Shown: positions 14,787 through 15,055 of the stretch, one piece after another
Layout of the letters: each line of letters opens with the position of its first letter
Position numbering within the stretch: position 1 is the first letter of the stretch
NCBI GenBank assembly: GCA_046302715.1
Contig: JBKCHQ010000007.1
Coordinates: 1 to 15,055 of the forward strand
Reading direction: 5' to 3'
Length of the DNA stretch: 15,055 bases
DNA from: CAMCXT01 sp046302715
GTDB taxonomy: Bacteria > Bacteroidota > Bacteroidia > M30B66
The notes under the pieces: model-generated
The model's database searches: none
What the model was told of the DNA's origin: nothing
What the model saw: the letters and a program-made list of their open reading frames with translations, nothing else
Made by a program: the position numbers and the translations under genes

Positions 14787-14807
14787 TTATTGGGAAAATG
14801 CCAATAA
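14787..14807. repeat. Inverted repeat, 7-bp arms, 7-nt loop
   Basis: TTATTGG (14787-14793) pairs with CCAATAA (14801-14807). It lies 33 bp past the permease stop and just upstream of the promoter of the next gene. It may be a weak terminator for the permease, though on the minus strand only a short ATTT follows, or a regulator site. The stem is AT-rich. Confidence 0.35.
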
Positions 14808-14839
14808 GTGCCTGTTAATAAAAAAGTCAAAATGGAGGA

Positions 14840-15055
14840 TTATGTCTTATTTAGATTTGAATTTCTCCTGCTATATAAAAAATATACCAATACGCCAATT
14901 ATTCCCCAAATGATAAAAGCGTACCATGTGTGTTCGCGGACATAAGTCATTAGAAACACGTTAAATGATGCGCCCAAAGGAGCAACTATATAAATGAGTG
15001 GGGTTTTGTATGGACGTTCTAAATGCGGCTGCTTAACCCTTAAAATGAGCACCGC
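14840..15055 (-). CDS. APC superfamily amino-acid permease, C-terminal fragment
   Basis: Only the last 71 codons and the stop lie in the window; the frame stays open through base 15055, so the GTG at 15052 should not be taken as the start. The segment RVKQPHLERPYKTPLIYIVAPLGA is the cytoplasmic loop plus penultimate helix start seen near the end of APC-family permeases (a RxxxPxxxRPxxTP-type loop). Two membrane segments follow (about 22-38 and 44-60 of the fragment), then a charged tail RRNSNLNKT. The family imports or exchanges amino acids by proton symport or antiport. The substrate is not readable from this end. Confidence 0.75.
   Translation of the reverse strand, partial: AVLILRVKQPHLERPYKTPLIYIVAPLGASFNVFLMTYVREHTWYAFIIWGIIGVLVYFLYSRRNSNLNKT

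Noticed and set aside
1..15055. Mobile element, prophage, CRISPR or tRNA
   Set aside because: I read both strands for transposase or integrase motifs, regularly spaced direct repeats and tRNA-like clover-leaf arms and saw none that I could support.

Overview
The window looks like a chromosomal segment of a Bacteroidota bacterium. The evidence is a secreted protein ending in a type IX secretion sorting domain (12220-14571), a promoter matching the TTTG/N19/TAnnTTTG consensus of that phylum (14740-14770), weak or absent Shine-Dalgarno sequences, and moderately AT-rich DNA. Every gene I can support lies on the minus strand, so transcription runs from the high coordinates to the low ones. No RNA gene, insertion sequence, prophage or CRISPR array is visible.

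In transcription order: (1) the C-terminus of an APC-type amino-acid permease enters at the right edge (14840 to beyond 15055). (2) A large secreted protein follows, with a CBM-like N-terminal domain, three related beta-rich repeats and a type IX sorting tail. It has its own promoter and a rho-independent terminator. (3) A two-gene sugar module encodes an NAD-dependent nucleotide-sugar epimerase/dehydratase and a GT4-like glycosyltransferase, overlapping by 8 bp. (4) After a 234-bp spacer comes a tightly packed six-gene cassette (2729-9564): a DltA-like adenylating ligase, a GNAT acetyltransferase, a free acyl carrier protein, a membrane-anchored SGNH protein, a secreted SGNH protein with a C-terminal LysM domain, and an MBOAT membrane O-acyltransferase. 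Within it, neighbours are separated by 6 bp or less or overlap by 4 to 29 bp. (5) A second operon follows, of two paralogous exported proteins with C-terminal SPOR-like domains and an AI-2E family membrane protein that runs off the left edge.

The most interesting unit is the cassette. It holds the four functional types of a Gram-positive dlt operon (DltA ligase, DltC carrier, DltB MBOAT, DltD SGNH) in what should be a Gram-negative cell, and adds a GNAT enzyme and a second SGNH protein carrying a peptidoglycan-binding LysM. A reasonable model is that the ligase loads an amino acid on the carrier protein, MBOAT passes it across the inner membrane, and one or both SGNH proteins ester-link it to a periplasmic acceptor, with LysM pointing to peptidoglycan. 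The GNAT could N-acylate the amino acid or act on the acceptor. Substrate and acceptor are inference; the domain content is read from the sequence.
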